DNA of 64,000 bases from Mikania micrantha (GCA_009363875.1 CM018695.1:17394755-17458754), one strand, 5' to 3'; counted from the stretch's first letter, positions 1-12,463 are shown. Notes: generated by a model not told the origin, from the letters alone. Program-made: numbers and translations.

Positions 1-950
1 CCCTACTAAATCTGTCACATAATTCATACAAACTAACAAATACCTTGTTGATGAACTCACAGCTCTCGGGAAGAAAATGGATTTAGAAGATGTCGCTGAT
101 ATCATTTTATCTGGTTTGGATAAAAAAGAGTACAAATCCATCATTGAATCAATACATGCCCGTGACACCAATTCAATTTCATGAATTGCATGAAAAACTT
201 ATTAAACATGAGTTATCTCTTGCCCATAACCCACTGCACCTTCATCAGCCTATCACGGCTTTTGCGGCCCACACCAGAAATCATGGAACACTGCATCTAC
301 CCAGCCCACCGTCTGCCTTCTACCTACACCTATATCCAACCACACTCCTCTCCTAAACCTGATTTAGGTAAATGCCAATGGTGATAACCAAAAGGCATTC
401 CCTAACATCTTGTTACCAATTTAAAAAGGCCCAGCCACACATCTCTCTACCCACCTACCCCAAACCAATGGTACACATGGCTGCTAAACCTCTTGCATCT
501 CCGGACTCATCTTGGCTCTATGATAGTGGGGCATTACACCATGTCACAAATGATCTCCAAACTCTTTTATTGCATGCACCCTACGATGGTACTGATAACT
601 TGATCATCGGAGACGGTTCGTCACTTAACATCACTCATGCTGGCAAAATAACACCCAATTTTTCAAACGTTCCTATTATTCTAAATCATGTTCTTTGAAT
701 TCAATCTATTTCACGTAATATCATCTCAATTTCTCGTTCATGTCGTCTTGATAACGAAATACTAATCTCATTTTTTTCTTGTTATTTTCTTCTTAACGAT
801 CTTTGCACCAATCGGTCCCTCATCCAAACCACAGTTAATCGTGGACTCTACGAGCTTCAATCCAACCAATCTCCTCATGCTTTCTACTTGGCATCAAACA
901 AAGAATCTTTTGGCACCATTGTCTAGACCATCCTAGAACATGATCTATGC
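1..950 (+). pseudogene. Ty1/copia gag-protease remnant
   Basis: This is a decayed piece of a Ty1/copia polyprotein. Bases 40-170 read as copia Gag (UBN2-type; LEDVADIILSGLDKKEYKSI), then a frameshift moves the frame to HELHEKLIKHELSL near 185-225. An eroded zinc knuckle (CQW, then stops, then SLTSCYQF) lies at about 372-425. The protease motif WLYDSGALHHVTND, with the catalytic DSG at 522-530, matches the copia aspartic protease. After a stop near 698, a broken gag-pre-integrase segment (GLYELQSNQ) runs to about 950. No LTR, integrase or reverse transcriptase follows, so it is truncated at both sides (the window edge on the left). Class is certain, exact limits are not. Confidence 0.8.
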
Positions 951-1811
951 TCTGCAAATAAAAATATAGTGGTAGTTGTTAGGTTAGCACCCTAAAACAA
1001 GACCCATCAAATAAACAAAAGTCATTAAATACTTTCTATCATTGTATAACAAACACGCTAAACAGTTGACTGCTAAGTTGCACTAGCTTTTGCCGGTCTA
1101 AAATGAGCATAATATTTAAATTTCAGCCATGTGTCGATAATACATAAGATGATAACGGAAACTAACATGTTACGGACATATATTGGTAGTTTGAGTGATA
1201 TTGTTGAATAGTGATGCTTACTTTTATAGTAGCATAGCATTGTTGAATTAAAGATTGAAACATGGAAAAAGGTTGCTAGCCACGAGTTGGTTTGATTTGA
1301 AGTTTACTTGAATTTATAACCACTCTTTCTTACAGGGCACTAAACATCTAGTCAAGCTTATTCAACTCGTGTTTTGGTATTTTCTAAAGCTCAAGTTTGT
1401 TGAAAATTTAAACTAAATATTAAATTTTTGGTTTGTTATGTATATATTAGAAAGTTAAAATTTGGAGTCATGTATGTATTTGTTAAAAGTCTAGGGGTTA
1501 GAATGTTATTAAGTCAAAGTCAATTAGGAATTAGGGTTATATATACTCAAGACATGTACGTATTTTTGGTTGATCACATGAATTGCATGAACAAATTTAT
1601 CTCTGCAAGTTTATCACTAAATCATTCCGGGTACTTCAATTTCATGTCTAATTACCAACAAAGTTGGTGTTGGTTTGGATCAAACATAGGTAAACAACCT
1701 ATACAAAATAGATTATTATGAAAATTGCTGTTTCACCCTCTGTGTATTTAGTTAAATTATAGAGCTGAATTTAACATGAGAATTAATCGAGCTACGACTC
1801 AAGAATATAAC
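951..1811. other. AT-rich stretch, nothing recognised
   Basis: No coding, RNA or repeat signal that I can support. A 97-codon open frame at 1428-1721 has no recognisable motif and is probably chance. Confidence 0.5.
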
Positions 1812-2062
1812 GGTTTCTTTCTTTTTTTGTTTTTTGAATGTCTTGGAATGAGTACATCTGAGACCAGACTTCAACTGTTTTCTCGGATTTGACAACGCTA
1901 TAGGGCATACGTCCTAGCCTATTAGCCTATTATGAGGAATCTTATAACTGGGTAAACCTTATGACATTGCCCAACAAATATGACTCGGGCTGGATTCAAA
2001 CCCAAAACCTGTTATAGAAAAGTCAAGGGGTAATCATTAATGTTTAAACTACAAGTCCGTAG
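1812..2062 (-). mobile_element. tRNA-derived SINE candidate
   Basis: Read on the minus strand, the right end has an A-box-like TAGTTTAAACA (2041-2051) and, about 40 bases on, a box B GGTTTGAATCC (1992-2002), one base off the RNA polymerase III consensus. The far end is an A-rich tail (1812-1836 on the minus strand). This head-to-tail arrangement fits a tRNA-related SINE. A possible target duplication (AATATAACG / AATATACG) is imperfect. Not matched to a named family. Confidence 0.55.
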
Positions 2063-2371
2063 TTAATAATATACGAGTTTGATTGGTTATGTTATCAGCA
2101 TGAAAATCAAATTATCGAAACATCCCATGTGCTTTTTTTCGTGTTCAGAAACATCAACATAAAACAATTACCTATAGCTTATTTAGAATTGTTAGTGATG
2201 TGGTGCACCAACATGCCACATGATGGCTTTCGATCGGTCTAACTCGTCGTTGTCGTCCTCGTCCTAACTTTTCATACTTGTTATATAACCTACGTTTTAA
2301 CACATAACAAATGTGAAGTAGTGGAGTTAATTAGGATGGTTGAGTTTGAGGTGGTGTACGTGGGTTTAACT
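2063..2371. other. AT-rich spacer, nothing recognised
   Basis: Unique-looking AT-rich sequence between the SINE candidate and the first MITE. No feature seen. Confidence 0.4.
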
Positions 2372-2379
2372 TTCATAGC

Positions 2380-2729
2380 TAGAGGTGATCATTGGGTCGG
2401 ATAACTGTTTATTCGGATTAAAAAATAAAACCCTAGCCAAAATCCGTATCCATCCGAATTAGAATTATGCTATTCCGATCTGAATTTATCCAAATAACCC
2501 GAAAAACCTGAATAAACTTATTTTTACATCTGAAAATCAGGTTTTATTCGGGTTAATCGGATTGAATTCGGATATCCTCTCCGAATAAACAAGATTTTGT
2601 ATAACCGATATCTGGTCCAATACGAATAAGAAAAACAGATATCTGATCCGAATTTATCCAAATATCTAATTCTGTTCGTTTTTTTGGGTTTCGAGAAAGA
2701 TTCGGATTTCGGATTTTTTGAACAATCTA
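2380..2729. mobile_element. hAT-type MITE, 350 bp
   Basis: The element starts TAGAGGTGATCA and ends TGAACAATCTA, whose reverse complement is TAGATTGTTCA, so the ends are imperfect terminal inverted repeats of hAT type. It is flanked by an 8-bp target duplication with one mismatch: TTCATAGC at 2372-2379 and TCCATAGC at 2730-2737. The interior is filled with TCCGAAT/ATTCGGA words and has no coding capacity, so it is non-autonomous. Confidence 0.75.
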
Positions 2730-2737
2730 TCCATAGC

Positions 2738-3094
2738 TACCATATTTTTATTTTGATTCTTTTTTCCTATTTAATTTATATTACTTGGTTTTCCTTTTCC
2801 TTTTCATTTATATTATTTTTTTTTCTTTTTAGTTGAATACTTTATTTTTCTTTTTACCTTTTTTAAATTTAAATTACCTTAAAAAAACTTTTTTGCATTA
2901 GTCATAATATTGTTTTTTCTGTGTTACGATCTCAAGAAACAAAAATGCAGTCCCAACTACATTGGCGTCAGTGTGACAACGCCTGTTACGAGATTTAAAG
3001 ATGCTCTACAACTCACTATTAAAGTCATTGCACGGGTCAGGTAAAACGTGTTTACATTTTCTTCTATTTATATGTATTTTTTTCTAATTCGTAT
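2738..3094. other. T-rich spacer between two MITEs
   Basis: T-rich, low-complexity stretch at 2740-2900, then unremarkable sequence. Nothing recognised. Confidence 0.4.
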
Positions 3095-3102
3095 ACCATA
3101 AC

Positions 3103-3297
3103 CAGGGACGAAGCATACAAGGGGCCCGGGGGTGCCCCGGCCCCTTCTGTTTTTTTGCTCAGAAGGGTCGATATGATAGTATTTCGTCGGAATTCCTTCG
3201 GCCCCCTCCGTTTCATCCTAAAAATCCTTCGACCTCTCCGTTTTCTTCTTAAAAATCTTTCGACCCCCTCCGACTTTTTTTCTAAGCTCCGTCACTA
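3103..3297. mobile_element. hAT-type MITE, 195 bp
   Basis: The left end CAGGGACGAAGC and the reverse complement of the right end, TAGTGACGGAGC, are imperfect inverted repeats of the hAT type (close to CAGGGGCGGAGC, common in dicots). A perfect 8-bp target duplication ACCATAAC flanks it at 3095-3102 and 3298-3305. The interior is GC-rich with runs such as CCTTCGGCCCCCTCCG and does not code. Confidence 0.85.
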
Positions 3298-3453
3298 ACC
3301 ATAACAAGTGTGAAATAATAGTATTTTTCATCTACGTTTTAATCTTTATAACCAATTCATCATACCAACATGGTGTAACATGCTAGTAACTTTGCTTGTG
3401 AGCTTTAAAACCAATGAGTTTTTTATTTTCTACTTTTTTTCCCTTTAATTTGA

Positions 3454-3756
3454 TCAAGATGGTTATTTCCAATTGTTTCTTTTTTATATTTTGCGAAAAA
3501 AATTGTTAAATTTATAAAGTTCTCACCTTCTACAACAAGAAAACCATTCACCAAGATTCCTAGAACTTCTGTTGCTTCTTTAAACTTTGGCAAACCATCT
3601 CGGAATCCAATTCCAATTCTTGGCAGTGATATGGCACCCTGGCCACAACCATTACTTCAAGATTATCTTGCTACTAATTCCACAATTCAAGAATCTGATT
3701 CTACCTGCAACTGGAAAAAGCAATGCTTATTTTTGTTAGATAATTCTTGTCATTAA
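3454..3756 (+). other. Exon-like open frame without a start
   Basis: About 100 codons are open here, ending at TAA 3754-3756, with no early ATG. The second half has a protein-like composition (SVASLNFGKPSRNPIPILGS, then WPQPLLQDYLATNS). No family recognised. The last part (about 3670-3720) is a direct repeat of 4386-4437, just before the ORF at 4621. It may be a decayed exon of a duplicated gene, or chance. Confidence 0.25.
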
Positions 3757-3810
3757 GGTCTAAATCACTACACGGCATAAATGGTGTTTAATGAAAGTAA
3801 ATGTAAATAA

Positions 3811-4183
3811 ATACATTTTTTTTTGAAAATTCAACTAATCAACTGCCGGGTACTCGGTATGCGACCCCCAATGGTTAAAGGATGCCCAAGCTGGCCACTA
3901 GTCCAGACGGACGGAGTCTCTAGCCCACCAGCCACCAATTCCCGGGGAAAACCCGACCCAAGCACCCGCCCAAAGGCACGACGATGAAAGGCCGGTAAAA
4001 CCGGGTGGAGTCTTATCGACAGCAAATATTTTTCTGGGTTGAGCCAGAGGTTTTTTGTAGTTATAGGTTTCCTCCTGGGTGGATGGGTCAGGTCACTATA
4101 CTCTGTTATTTGGGCGAAAGGGTGATCTATTTGACAGGGCGATCCCAGGTAACCGGACGTTTGCTGTTAAATAAAAAAAAAAC
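3811..4183. repeat. GC-rich fold-back repeat
   Basis: This GC-rich island in AT-rich DNA has T-runs pointing inward at both ends. The left arm (CAACTGCCGGGTACTCGG) resembles the reverse complement of the right arm (CAAACGTCCGGTTACCTGG), giving imperfect inverted ends of about 40 bp. Open frames at 3831-4025 (minus) and 4005-4187 (plus) are by-products. It is probably a dispersed non-autonomous DNA element; superfamily not determined and no clean target duplication found. Confidence 0.45.
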
Positions 4184-4312
4184 ATAATTTCCCTACATCT
4201 GATCCAAAACATCGATTATAAACTCCATCAATAAAATCTACATGGATCTCCATTCAAATGAAGGTATCATAACAAGAATCGATCACAACACTCAAAGACA
4301 TCATCTTCATCA

Positions 4313-4318
4313 TATAAA
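4313..4318 (+). promoter_or_regulatory. TATA-box candidate
   Basis: TATAAA about 300 bases upstream of the ATG at 4621, followed by a pyrimidine-rich stretch. Position is plausible for the 4621 gene with a leader of about 270 nt, but it rests on the motif alone. Confidence 0.3.
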
Positions 4319-4620
4319 TCTTTATTCCCTCAAATTTTATTATTTTTGATGATTAATTTATCAAACAAACTGCTTATGATAATAAGGAGCTACTAATTAA
4401 TCAAATCAAGAATCTGATTCTACCTGCAGCTAGAAAAAGAAAGGACTCAGTAATCAATAATTAAAAGAGTTAGAAGTGTGAACAAAATGATTCTTAGATG
4501 CCTTTATGATGAGTTGCCTTGTTTGACATTTTTGATCTCTTTTTGCTTCAGATAGAGGGTTATAAGATGATCTCATGAGCCCTTCACCTATTAAATATCC
4601 ATGCAACCATTCACTTTCAT

Positions 4621-5079
4621 ATGGCGAAAAACCAAACAGCCCGAAACCCGTTAAAGAGTTGTTGTGTAAAGATACGTAAAGCCACATTTGGTGGATATCG
4701 TCGTGCAGATCCTTTGGTAACATCTAAGGCTCGTGTTCCCTATGACATCCCGATCGAGCCTGTTCCTTCAACAAATGCAAAATCTGTTAAAAACGTTCGG
4801 TTTTCTTCAAACAATACCACAAAGAAAGAACCTTTTACTCGTGACAAAGAGTTGATTGATCAGAAGACTTTTGGTGAATCAAAATTCGATAGTTTTATTC
4901 GTCGGACAAAGGTGAAAATGGGTGTTTCTTCTGATGCCAGTGCTGTGAAAAAGGTCAGTAGGCGCGATACTTTCAGTGAGAAGGTGTCGAATTTTATCGA
5001 CCATGCGAAACTTAAATTTAGAGCAACATCTAGCATTGGTGCTAATGGAAAATCTGTGGCATTTAAGCCTGATCATTGA
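4621..5079 (+). CDS. Small basic protein, unknown function
   Basis: A 152-residue open frame with an in-frame TGA just upstream (about 4572), so the first ATG is the natural start. The protein is basic and rich in Ser, Lys and Arg, with no signal peptide or membrane segment. It contains two related motifs, FDSFIRRTKVKMG (about residues 90-102) and VSNFIDHAKLKFRATS (about 122-137), a pattern of aromatic-x2-FI-x3-K-x-K that looks like an internal duplication. A short tail SVAFKPDH ends it. I do not recognise the family. Composition and the internal repeat argue for a real host gene rather than a chance frame. It stands alone, with no coding neighbours other than retroelement debris, and could be one exon of a longer gene. 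Confidence 0.55.
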   Translation: MAKNQTARNPLKSCCVKIRKATFGGYRRADPLVTSKARVPYDIPIEPVPSTNAKSVKNVRFSSNNTTKKEPFTRDKELIDQKTFGESKFDSFIRRTKVKMGVSSDASAVKKVSRRDTFSEKVSNFIDHAKLKFRATSSIGANGKSVAFKPDH

Positions 5080-6258
5080 TCAAAAGTCAAACCACCATGA
5101 AAATAAGCTTAGCATGCATTATGTCAAGTGGTTGTATAAGCTAATTTTAAGCTAAAGTTGTTTGTGTTATTGGACTGATTTGATATTTTTCATGCTAAAT
5201 GTGTTTAACGTACATATTTTTACTAAAACAATTGTTATCATCGTGTTCATCATACTCATTGTATTTCACCACTAACAAAGATACGGTTCGCTCCAACCAA
5301 GGAGGATGAGATGTATACAATCTTACCTCTACCTTGTAAAAATAAAAATATTGTTTCCAATAAGACTCCTGACTCATGATGCCTCATTAATCGACTAACC
5401 CAACACTTTTAACGTTACTTTCACAAAAAAATAAATAAAATAACTTTAAAATTAGTAAAATTTAACTTTTTTTCTTTGATACTAAATCAAATGTTAATGT
5501 TTGTGTTAAATGAGAGTGAAAATCAAGCATAAGATCAAGTCAAAGCACTTTAGGTAGCTGAGTTCTTTTATACGTCTCTCTTACTTTGTAAATCGCTAGA
5601 ACTTGTTAGTTTGGCTGTCATTTTACGGTTCATATGAATCAAGCCAACGTGGCAAACCATAAACCTGCTAATTTGGTGGTGCTAAACTGCTAATGAATAT
5701 GTGTATATTTTTATTTATTTTTCCTATTTTTTTTTAAAAAAAGCTGCTAAATTACTCGTATTAACCACCAATATGTACATATTGCAAGCTAGATCATTTG
5801 GTTTTCGTAGAGGCATGGTTGGCTTGAAGGTTAGATCAAAAATAGTTCAATGTGCTGGAGATTCTCTATCATTTTTTAATTTTTTTCATAACTTTATATG
5901 CGATGGATGACACAAGATAGAATACTTTGAAATGTGCAAAACCTTAAACAATAAAGTCGAGAGATGACACAAGATAACACATCCGGTTACTAGTCCTGAT
6001 TCAGCAAATCAACCAACACATAAACCAGTCATGCTATCCTTCTCATGTATCAACGAAAACACCAAATTAGTAACATAAACAAAAATCTATTTATTTATGT
6101 TATTGGTATCTTCCTAAGCAACAACCCAAACTAACATGAACTAAACTGAATGGCAATGGGGATCGGCGATGATGATGTCGGCAATCAATAGCGGCGACAA
6201 GAGTGGGTGAGGAAACCATGATGGGAGAGTGTGGTGGCTGTCATGCAGGGTGGTGAGG
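5080..6258. other. Downstream AT-rich region
   Basis: Contains the presumed 3' flank of the 4621 ORF, then low-complexity T-rich DNA at 5700-5740 and a GGCGATGATG/GGCGGCGAC-rich stretch at 6155-6255. No gene, RNA or element recognised. Confidence 0.4.
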
Positions 6259-7915
6259 TGAGAGGCCCCGATCCCGAGTACCTTCCAAATTTGGGTTTAC
6301 GTCATCGTCTCATTGTTATTAAACCAAAAATTTTCATAATAAGCAGCGGAATTTAACATAGTTTGTTCAAAAAAATAAATACATATAATTATGTGTCAAA
6401 ACATTCTGGATTGCCAAGAACCACATTATCTTCGCTGATGAGTGTCACGAGCTCCTCCCTTCCTTCCTTCCTAATTGTGCTTCAACCTGAAATACATACT
6501 AAAAAGTCAGATTACACTGGTGAGTTCTAGTTTTATAAATCGTCATAAACGTCTTGTGAGTTAAAACATCAATTTACTGAAAATATCATACATTCATCAT
6601 ACGTAACCATAACACATAATCATCATACATTCCTCATATGCAAACATATCACATAATCATCATACAACCACTGCTATTGAGCGTAAATAGTGGGCTTATG
6701 CTGGCACAAGGCTCCATATCGTTCATCTGACTCGCCAAAGCGTTCAGCAGATCCATACTTACCCAGTACAAGTACTGGAGCATCATCATACTTACCCCAT
6801 AAGAATATTGGAGCATCGTTCATACTTATCCCGTAGCGAGTACGAGAGCATCATCATACTTACCCCGTAACAAGTACATGAGCATCATCATACTTGCCCC
6901 ATAACGGGTACAGGAGCATCATCATACTTACAACATACGAATATGAGAGCAACATCATACGTACCCCTTACGAATATGGGAACAACATCATACTTACCCC
7001 ATACGTATATGGGAGCAACAACATACTTACCCCATACGAATATAGGAGCAACATCATACTTACCCCATACGAATATGGGAGCAATGTTCATATCATGTCA
7101 TGCTAGCATCGTATTATCATAACATCATACACTCATAGCATCATAATCATGTAATGCTAGATTTGTATCATCATAACATCATCAACATGTTACTCTAGCA
7201 TCTTATCATCATAACATCATAGCATCATAAACATGTTATGCTAGCATCTTATCATAGTCATGCATCATCATATCACTATAATGTCAAAGCATCGTAACAT
7301 CATATCATTCTATCATCACATCCTCATAGCATCATCTTTGCACATTATCACGGCATCCATTACCTTAGCACTATCATATCATCATTTGGCAACATTTTAG
7401 CATGTATGTCAGCCCAAAACATATTTATATATAACATGTATAAAAGAGGGCATCTAGAACTCACCTGATAGTAGTATGGATCTCAGCTTCCTAGACCGGT
7501 TCGTCTCGACTAGGACTCAAGAACCTACATTGTTACATCATCTCATTACATTTCATTCCTAGACTTAGAATTTATTCTAAGTCCTCATAGCTCACTTAAC
7601 CACCCTCCCAGTACTCGAGAACCCTTAAGTTCTCGAAATGCGCATAGTATTCAAACATGGAGTTCACGAAATCTTTAAAGTATACGAACTCATGGAGTTC
7701 ACGAATTCTTTGGAGTACACGAACTAGGGTTCATGAACTAAGGGAGGTTTGGATGCTCCTTTTTCGTGTACTTTTAGAATACTCATCTTTTCTTCATAAA
7801 ACATCTCAGAAAACTATCAAAGACTTGAGGAGCTAGTTCTAGGTGCATTATGGCCTTACCAACGCACAGGAACCAAAAATGGACGAACTTTCTGTTATGT
7901 CAAAAGTTTATTTAG
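6259..7915 (-). mobile_element. Old reversed LTR fragment, gypsy family C
   Basis: The minus strand aligns, with many differences, to the LTR of the intact element at 46578-55173. Landmarks appear in the expected mirror order: AGAGGCCCCGA at the LTR end (6261), TGAGTTCTAG at 6512-6532, the TACTTACCC array (6745-7085), TTGTGCCAGC near 6700, TAAGTCCTCATAG near 7590, GTACACGAA words (7620-7740) and GGAGCTAGTTCTAGGT near 7840. Similarity fades near 7915, so roughly the first 460 bp of the LTR is missing. No internal region lies next to it. It is clearly older than the copies at 46-55 kb. Confidence 0.8.
6745..7085 (-). repeat. Stem-loop array in old family C LTR
   Basis: Ten units of about 34 bp, each with CATACTTACCCC (on the minus strand GGGGTAAGTATG) next to a short inverted repeat such as CCCATA and TATGGG around CGTA. 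This is the diverged counterpart of the arrays at 47244-47545 and 54417-54718. Stems here are mostly CCCATA/TATGGG, while the young copies mostly have CCCGTA/TACGGG. Confidence 0.75.
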
Positions 7916-10012
7916 CAAGGATATTGGCACAAGTCATTCAAATACTTTTCTAACATTTGAAAGGATGAAAATGCTACAAAAAAGCAGAAAAAGCCAAGCT
8001 TTATGCTGAAAAGGTAACTTTATTCGAAAATAAAATATACACACTTAATAAGAAAGTTTTTGTTAGGAATTCATGTCAGTCATGTCAGACCTTTTTATTT
8101 ATAAAATCATAAACGCTATCTCTAAAACTAAAAAAATCTAGTCATAGATATTTGCTTTATTCTTGTTGCCTGAATAATTTAACCCCTGCATAGAAAGTCA
8201 GCAAGGAAAGCTACACGTTAAAAAAAGTCAACAAAGAAAAGCTGCTTGTACAGACATGCAGCCTTGTAGGAAACTTTTCTGAATTCAACAAGACTATTGA
8301 TATCTTTTTACTTTTGCTGACAAGATGCAAAATGTACCTTCCTTATATTATGACTTATCATTTCAGTAAAGATATTGACATGAGCTTTATTTTCTAACAA
8401 CGTGCAATAACAACGTTTTGTATTATATTTTTTCATTTGAAGCCCAACTATTTAATAGTGATGCCAGGAAACGGTATCAGAGTATAGCTTACCAGAACCA
8501 CTATAAATATCAATATTTTCTTAAGAAAAAAAAGTCAAGCTGCTTTTACAAACATGCAGAAAACTTTTCTGACAACACAAGTTTTGTCATGGCTAAGAGT
8601 AGCCATTCTACAAGACTATTAATATGCAAACTTTACTGACAATGTGCAGAATATGTTCCCAATCTTATGATTTGACATTTCAGCAATGAAATTAACAAGC
8701 ATTTACTTTTCTGACAATGTGTAACAAGAGTATTGTGACTTTTCATTTGAAACATAGTTACTTAGCAAAGATACCATGAACCTTTATCATGGATTAGCTT
8801 ATCAGAACCACTGTAAGATTAAAAAAAATAGCTAGACAACTATCGTACACTCAAGAAAAGCTGCATGCCAGCAACCCAAGTCACTTTGTTTAGCTAAGGA
8901 CGAATCATTTTTTTTGTTAGAAAATTAAGATCGCTTAAACCCAAGCCAAGTTACATTTCTTTCCTAAAATCCAAGTCAAGACAAGGAGGTTAGTCCATGC
9001 CATCTTGCCTGGAACACGTCACGGTCATCTTGCTAGAGAGAAGGCAGGGTCACCTTACTTTGAAGAAGATCAAGTCACCATATTTACCAGAAGCTCAAAA
9101 AGCTAAGCCAATCCACCCTTTATGAATATTGCTACAATTATCTTGCTTGAGAAGACAATATTTGAAACGCATCAAGTCACCTTTCTTAACAAGACATCAA
9201 AGTTACTTAACCTAATGGCAAGGTCACCTTGACATGGATTGAATCAAGTTATTGTGCTACGCAAAAACTCAAGTCAACATGCCTATAAAACGACGTAATC
9301 TCCTTGCCTAATAGTAGGCAGACCTCCTTGTTCTAAAGGAGCTCAATTTATATTGCTTCACAAAAGCTAAAGTTGCTTTGCTTGCACAACACAATGCTAC
9401 ATTGCCTTGGCTGAAATCACTCTACTTGGCAGAAGGCAATACCATATTTTCCTTAAAGAGCTAAAGTCAACATACTTGCCAAAAGAACACAAAAAAACAT
9501 TTTATCCTTGATATGGATAATCTTAAACTATTGATGTTTAGTAGAAACTCAAGTTCTCTTGCCTAATGGAAGGAAGAATCACATTTCCCTGAAAGAAGTC
9601 GAGTCATCATATGTGACAAGACTCTACATCAACATTAAGGTCACCAAGTCTTGCTAATAGCAAGTTTTTTGTTTAGCCATGGATTTCTCACAAACATCTC
9701 ACATAAACGTGACATAAAACTTCACCATCTGTGATAACCTTACCAAGGCATAATTACTAATAAAGGAAGGCAAAAGTCCTTCAGAACTAAGAATAGAAAA
9801 GACACATGATGGCTAAATCACATCTCAACCTTGGCTAAGCGTACCAAATCAGCCTGGCTAAATTTACCGATGCCGTGGGGGTTAATACCCATATCTCGAC
9901 TAATCATACCAAGTCAGCTCGACTAAGAATATTTACGACTGAGAACAAAATAGTTTTTATCCTGGTTAAAGCACAACAAGGAGACCTGGCTAAAGCGAAG
10001 CCTATCCAGAAT
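7916..10012. repeat. Degenerate AAGTCACCTTGCC-type repeat tract, left part
   Basis: From about 8900 the sequence is crowded with variants of a short motif (CAAGTCACCATATT, AAGGTCACCTTGAC, AAGTCAACATGCC, AAAGTTGCTTTGC) at irregular 25-45 bp spacing. Similar words resume at 15895 after the nested LTRs, so it is one tract split by an insertion. Such fields are typical of subterminal regions of CACTA transposons, but I found no transposase or CACTA ends. No protein-coding gene seen. Confidence 0.4.
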
Positions 10013-11006
10013 ACGACTGTCACACCCCCAAATTACCACTTGCGGTGTCAGATCTCAGGGTGTGACGTGGCCAGGATCAAAGCTCTTAGTCATATAGAAC
10101 GACTCTATATGAGTTTGAAAAATACACTGTTTCAAATATAATAATCAAGTCGTTTTAAAATATTGCAGCGGAAATTGTAAATTGTTAAGCAACGGAAAGT
10201 AAATTGTTTAAGAAATACAAAGTCATAAAATGTTTCAAAACAAAATTTTGGATGCATGCAAGACTCTTCCATGAGTTTTACGTGCATCCTAGCTCGAGCG
10301 TTCAGTTACCAAAGAATACATGCTAAAACATGTCAACAGTAAGTTGGTGAGTTCACAGATTTAAGTAAAGTAAAATAGTACGAGATATATACTGGGTATG
10401 TTAAGTTGTAGACCAATGGTCCCGAGTGTATAAGTTCACCACTACCGAAACTAGACTGCTAGACGCCTCCGCCAAGTCTATTGTGAAACTATGGGATAGG
10501 TCGATATTACACTGGTCCTGATCGTCGAGCGGGGTTTGTCAGACTCAATAGTACTATCCAATAACGCCTCGTTCGTTGTGAGGACTTTGTTACGATATAA
10601 GGACACTCAAAAATTTGTTTTACACCATACCAGTCATACATCTAAAATAGTTGCAATGTATCCTCACCCCAAAGTTTTCAGTAAAATAGTTAAGAGATAA
10701 AAGTGAGGCTGCAAACTCACCTGAGTTTTGTTGTTGTTGTCAGTGAACTGTGATCTGTTTGCCTTTAGTTGTCACCTATATCACATAGGTTTTGTGAGTT
10801 CGTGTTCACTGTTATGTTCGTATTCGTGTCCATGTTGGTCTCACTCGACCATGTTTGTGTCCAAACAACTCTAAGTTGTTGTGATTGACCGTGTTAACCA
10901 TGTTTGACTTAACGACCCTTTGGTGACTTGTTTAGATTCAGTGTTTGTTTAACATGTGTTAAGTGTTATGCATTACATGTAAGCACATAAGTTGCGTTCA
11001 ACGGAT

Positions 11007-11783
11007 AACTTGCTATTTATAGCAAGTTTCCATTTTAGGCAGGTTTCTATTTTAAGAAAGGTTACATAAAATAACTTTTTAACAATACTAGCATGCTTGT
11101 TTATCCCATATGATCATGTTATCACTTAGCACATTGTTACAAGTTATCACATAAGCATACCTCTCATTTTAAAGTTACTAAATATAGAAAGTTCCTATAT
11201 TTGGCATGTCTAAACAAATCAAGTATTCTTTCACCTTCACAACATCATATTGCACCATTTGCAAGCATACATTGTCCTATAATCATGCTAAATGACCTTA
11301 CTTTACAAGATTCCCAATTAAAGTTACTATTCATAGTAAGTTGCAGCATTCATCAAGTTTTAACACCAATAATCATACAACAATTTTCATATCACATAAA
11401 CTAGGTACTCTAAATCGTTTATCATGATAAAACACACTTAATAGTTCCATTTTATAAAAATCCCCAATTTAATGTTTCTAATAATAGAAAGTTTACTAAT
11501 AACCTCATTTTAATTACCAATAACCATTCATAAATGTTCATAAGACCATTAACATCATTTATCAAATTAAAATCATCAAGAATCAACATGCATTCCCAAG
11601 TTTACTAACAAGAGTTTCTATTTATAGAAACTTATAATCAAATCACCGTTTTTATCAAATCTAAACGAATAAATACATCAATAATCAACACCTTAGTTAC
11701 AAATCATCATTTAAACATACTAATCATACTTAGAACATCATCTATTAATGCCTTGTACCATTAAAGTTACTATTAGTAGTAAC
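11007..11783 (-). repeat. AT-class stem-loops in outer family A LTR
   Basis: Several short perfect inverted repeats with a 2-4 base centre: AACTTGCTAT and ATAGCAAGTT around TT (11007-11028), AGTTTCTAT and ATAGAAACT around TT (11613-11632), GTTACTA and TAGTAAC around TTAG (11766-11783). Imperfect ones lie near 11178, 11324 and 11475. Different stems carry paired changes. Confidence 0.75.
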
Positions 11784-12463
11784 ATGTATCAAATCATCAT
11801 CTCATGGCAACAAATGCCTATAATACTTAGCATAAATGATACAAATATCATAAATCGTCATTTAATCATACATATTATGACTCATAACATCATAGATCAT
11901 CATTGCATGTTACCAAAAGTTTCTATTTTAGGAAATATGACACTAATCTACCCCAAATATCACCAATCTCAACAATATTCATTTTAGATCGTTCCAATAA
12001 CATCAAATCAGCCACAAAATCATATAAAAACATATTTGAATGTGTAAAATTTCGTGCATGTGCCTTTGATGATAGTGCATGTAGTCATTAAGGCTTCCAT
12101 GTGTGATCTAGTGTGAGTTTATTGCAAAATGACCATAGAAACTACCTCCTAGAGCTTGAAATCAATGAAATGTAGCTTGTTAAGGTTAGAGTGCCTCTGG
12201 AAATGGCTGATGATGATGTATCAATAGGTGGAGAGGTGTTGCAAGCTCCTCCTTTGCATCCTTCTTTTCTTTCAAGCACCAAGTTGCAATGTTGGACTCA
12301 AGATAGCACTTCTCTAGATCCAGAGAGTGGTTTAGTGTGTATTTAGTCGGCTTCTGGGTTCGGAGATGTGAGTAAGTAGTGACAGAAATGATTTGGAGAT
12401 GGTTTTATGAAGTTTTAAGCTGATGGGAGGTGTTGCGTACCGCCAAGCAAGCCCCCAAGGGGT

